From the NCBI GenBank assembly GCA_022641835.1, contig CP048724.1, positions 186,001 through 250,000 on the forward strand: a stretch of DNA of 64,000 nucleotides. Reading direction: 5' to 3'. Under the pieces are notes generated by a model. The model made no database searches. It was not told the DNA's origin and was given only the letters and a program-made list of their open reading frames with translations. This stretch comes from Petasospora fabianii (taxonomy: Eukaryota; Ascomycota; Saccharomycetes; Phaffomycetales; Wickerhamomycetaceae). This document shows positions 61,483 through 64,000 of the stretch, one piece after another. A program made the position numbers and the translations under genes. How positions within the stretch are numbered: the first letter of the stretch is position 1; every line of letters starts with the position of its first letter.

Positions 61483-63999
61483 TCACTTCTCCTTCTTGCT
61501 CTCAACATCATTGTCACGGACAGCAATGTCAGCTGGCTTGTAGTCCATGAAGAAGTACTTCAACACCAATTCAATGGCCCAGGAGAGACCCAAATCAAGA
61601 ACTAAGGTTGTTGTCAACTTGAACTTGAACTCAGGAGTCATTGGAACAAACTTCATAGCCTCATTGAGCTCTGGAATGAACTCAGTGGAACCAGCAAAGG
61701 CCAAACCGGAAACAGCCAACAAACCGTAGTACATACCCTTGTTCTCAGTGATACTCTCTTTGAATGGTCTTCCTTGGTAGTTGACAGCAAAAGTGGACAC
61801 CTGCTGAGCAAGCTGGATCAAGAAGATACCAGTGTTCAACAAAGATGGAGAGAACTCCTTCTCAAGGTCAACCTGTGGCTCTCTTGGTTCGAGCTTGTAA
61901 ATCTCAGTGGTGACATAGATCAAAGTGGCAATGTGGACAGCAAACTGACCCAAGATAGAACCCATGATGTAAATGTTGAAAATACCCGGCTGTGGTCTCT
62001 CCTTGGAAAGCTTCTCAACTGGTTGACCCTTAGAGATGGACAAGAAACAAACAGAAATCAAGAGACCAGAGACGGTGGCTTGGCCATCACCAAACTTGAC
62101 ACCAGCCAAGTAAATAACAGAAAGGGAGTAAGCAGAAATCAAACAGTTCAAAGCGAGGATCTTGTACATCTGGATGGTAGAGACAAGAGCACAACGACCT
62201 TGACGAATAATCTTGGTAACAGCGGAAACATTGGCCAACTTGGAAGTGAAAGGAGCAGCACAGGAAGCATCACCCAACTTCAAAGTTGGAGCCTCACTCT
62301 CCTCTTCGAGCTGGTTCAAGGAGTTCATTAGCATACCAGACAACTCGCCCTGAGCGTTCTGGTTGACAACACGACCGTTACGGTCAACAACTGGAATATC
62401 CTCCTCAGTCTTAGCTGCCTCAGCGAGTTTTCTCATTTCATCAGTGACTTCAATACCCTGCTTTTCAATGGCCTTCAAATAGTTAGGGTTGCTTGGACCT
62501 GGTGGGTACAAGTGAGCAATAACAATTGGAGCAGGTGGGTTTGGCTTACCCCATCTAGTCATCAATTCGCACTGCTTCTCGTAAACCTTTTGAGTAGCCT
62601 CAATCTTTCTCTGTTCGGCAATCTTCTTCATACCTTCTTCAGTACCATTCAAGAGGGCAACACCAACATGAGCCTGCTTCAAAGCACCAACGTCGTTGGT
62701 ACCATCACCACACATCAAGGTGTTGTAACCCAAGTGCTTCAAAGTGTTCAGGATGAACTCCTTCTGGGCTGGGGAAACACGGGCATAGACCCAAGTGTGC
62801 TTAATCAAGTCGTGCAACTGTGGGTGGTTCAAAAGCTTAGCAAGGGCAAAACCGGTAATAGCAATGTCGTTAGTCTTAAACATAGTAACGTCAATCTCGG
62901 AGGACGAGCTGAATGGAATGATCTTAGTCTCATCAACGTTTCTCCAGATCAATTCATGATCACCGTGGTGCTCCTCTGGAGCATCCAAGATGAGCACCTC
63001 ACGCTCGACAATTTTAACCTCATTGGCAACAAAGACAGCAGTAAGAGGGTTATCACCGGTAATCATAATGGAACGGTGGGATGACTGGTTCAACATGGCA
63101 ATGGTCTCGATGGCATCATCTTTGAGTGGACAGTGGAAAACAAGGAAACCGGCAAACTCCAAACCTTCTTCGACATCCTCACGGTCAATCTTGTTAACTC
63201 TGGCATGGGTGATGTTATCTTCTAAGAACTTGTAAGCGATAGCCAAGACACGGGAACCGGAACGAGTAAAGGATTTGTAAATGTGTTCGTAGTTATCTGG
63301 AACAGTGGTCAATCTGGAACGAATAGTCTCTGGGGCACCTTTGACGGAGACTAAAGTCTTACCGCCATCAACAGTGGAGATGGAAGCAGATCTCTTCAAA
63401 GCAGAGGAGAACTGGAAACGACGAAGGATCTTGATCTTTTCAGCATTCTTGCCCTCGCCTCTGAAGACGACATCCTTTTCGCCAATATTCCAACCAACAG
63501 CCTCTAAAGTGGCCTTCTCCATTGGATCACCGACAACTTCACCATCATCGAGTTTGACAAGAGCATGAGCAGAACCAAGAACCAAGTTAGTAACATTTGG
63601 AACTTCAGATGGCTTAGCCAAGTGACGGATATCCTTACCGAAACCAGCCAAACCTTCAAAGACAAGATCTTCACCGGTCAAGGTACCAGTTTTATCGAAA
63701 CAGCATACATCGATTCTACCAGCCATTGGAATTCTGAAGGGCTCGGTACAATAGATGTAAAACTTGGAAAGGGCAGCCAAAGAGGTGTTAACAGCCAAGG
63801 TCAACTCCATTGGCAACTCAGGTGGGACAACAGAAGTGATAATCAAGACACAGTCCAAGATCAACTTGTTTTGAATACGGCCCATCTTGGTACCTTCAAC
63901 CCAGACGTACCAGGAAGCGGCAATTGCGAAAACAAGCAAGAAGAGGATGAAAAAGAATGATTCCATGTTACCAACTGAGACACGCTCAGCGGAGAAGAT
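61483..63999 (-). CDS. SPF1: ER P5A-type ATPase Spf1, C-terminal part
   Basis: The frame is open at the right window edge; its first full codons read IFSAERVSVGN, equal in layout to S. cerevisiae Spf1 IVFSTERVSV. About 838 residues are present. Visible: membrane helix FFFILFLLVFAIAASWYVWVEG, the P5A motif PPELPMELTLAVN, phosphorylated Asp in DKTGTLTGED (63676-63696), CGDGTNDVGALKQAHVGVALLN and six more membrane helices. Spf1 removes misinserted transmembrane helices from the ER and affects ion balance and sterol content. The true start lies beyond the window; the ATG at 63964-63966 is internal. Confidence 0.94.
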   Translation of the reverse strand: MFSAERVSVGNMESFFFILFLLVFAIAASWYVWVEGTKMGRIQNKLILDCVLIITSVVPPELPMELTLAVNTSLAALSKFYIYCTEPFRIPMAGRIDVCCFDKTGTLTGEDLVFEGLAGFGKDIRHLAKPSEVPNVTNLVLGSAHALVKLDDGEVVGDPMEKATLEAVGWNIGEKDVVFRGEGKNAEKIKILRRFQFSSALKRSASISTVDGGKTLVSVKGAPETIRSRLTTVPDNYEHIYKSFTRSGSRVLAIAYKFLEDNITHARVNKIDREDVEEGLEFAGFLVFHCPLKDDAIETIAMLNQSSHRSIMITGDNPLTAVFVANEVKIVEREVLILDAPEEHHGDHELIWRNVDETKIIPFSSSSEIDVTMFKTNDIAITGFALAKLLNHPQLHDLIKHTWVYARVSPAQKEFILNTLKHLGYNTLMCGDGTNDVGALKQAHVGVALLNGTEEGMKKIAEQRKIEATQKVYEKQCELMTRWGKPNPPAPIVIAHLYPPGPSNPNYLKAIEKQGIEVTDEMRKLAEAAKTEEDIPVVDRNGRVVNQNAQGELSGMLMNSLNQLEEESEAPTLKLGDASCAAPFTSKLANVSAVTKIIRQGRCALVSTIQMYKILALNCLISAYSLSVIYLAGVKFGDGQATVSGLLISVCFLSISKGQPVEKLSKERPQPGIFNIYIMGSILGQFAVHIATLIYVTTEIYKLEPREPQVDLEKEFSPSLLNTGIFLIQLAQQVSTFAVNYQGRPFKESITENKGMYYGLLAVSGLAFAGSTEFIPELNEAMKFVPMTPEFKFKLTTTLVLDLGLSWAIELVLKYFFMDYKPADIAVRDNDVESKKEK

Positions 64000-64000
64000 C

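Overview
The window is a nuclear chromosome segment from a budding yeast (Saccharomycotina). The support is direct: RIM101, KSS1/FUS3-type MAP kinase, GID8, TIP1-family mannoprotein, MAF1, RAD57, SEC24, DRS2, SPF1 and MAK16 homologues; a divergent H3/H4 pair; short 5'-proximal introns with TACTAAC-type branch points; and compact intergenic DNA. CTG codons fall at conserved leucine positions in PRO2 and VPS55, so the species is probably outside the CUG-Ser and CUG-Ala clades. I cannot place it further. I see no transposon, viral element, rRNA, CRISPR or secure tRNA gene.

Layout. 1-9 kb: 3' part of RIM101, RNH202, a MAP kinase, a small membrane ORF, an F-box/LRR gene, GID8 behind a cluster of CACGTG boxes, and an unrecognised single-pass membrane protein. 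9-17.7 kb: a TIP1-type cell wall protein, a Ure2-like GST, GPI18, a DUF3445 heme-oxygenase-like gene and the divergent H4/H3 pair. 19-26 kb: a DHA2-type MFS exporter, an RCR1/2-like protein, succinate-semialdehyde dehydrogenase with a possible second mitochondrial start, RAD57 behind two MCB boxes, and spliced MAF1. 27-40 kb: a CSC1/RSN1 channel-like protein, a ZZ-domain autophagy-receptor-like protein, SNF5, a yapsin-like protein with altered active-site motifs, an unrecognised two-helix membrane protein, and spliced GAL10-type epimerase. 40-64 kb: 6-phosphofructo-2-kinase/bisphosphatase, a YIL108W-like zinc metalloprotease, SEC24, PRO2, DRS2, spliced MAK16, VPS55 (two introns) and SSC1, CDT1, and the 3' part of SPF1.

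Five genes (MAF1, GAL10, MAK16, VPS55, SSC1) carry six introns that I reconstructed by hand. Several make first exons of only 6-39 nt, so the real start codons lie upstream of the main open frame. Branch-point A to acceptor distance is 11-19 nt. TATA boxes, where clear, sit about 90-105 bp upstream of the ATG.

Functionally this is a normal housekeeping mix: pH and mating/filamentation signalling, chromatin, vesicle traffic and lipid flipping (SEC24, DRS2, VPS55), ER quality (SPF1), replication and repair (CDT1, RAD57, RNH202), and carbon and nitrogen metabolism. There is no operon-like grouping. I did not find a wholly new system. The most interesting items are the dual-start SSADH, the ZZ/PB1-like/LIR receptor, the yapsin with both catalytic triads altered, the pseudo-dioxygenase in CDT1, the unrecognised membrane proteins, and the recurrent promoter motifs TTCGCGAA and GTGGCGCA.
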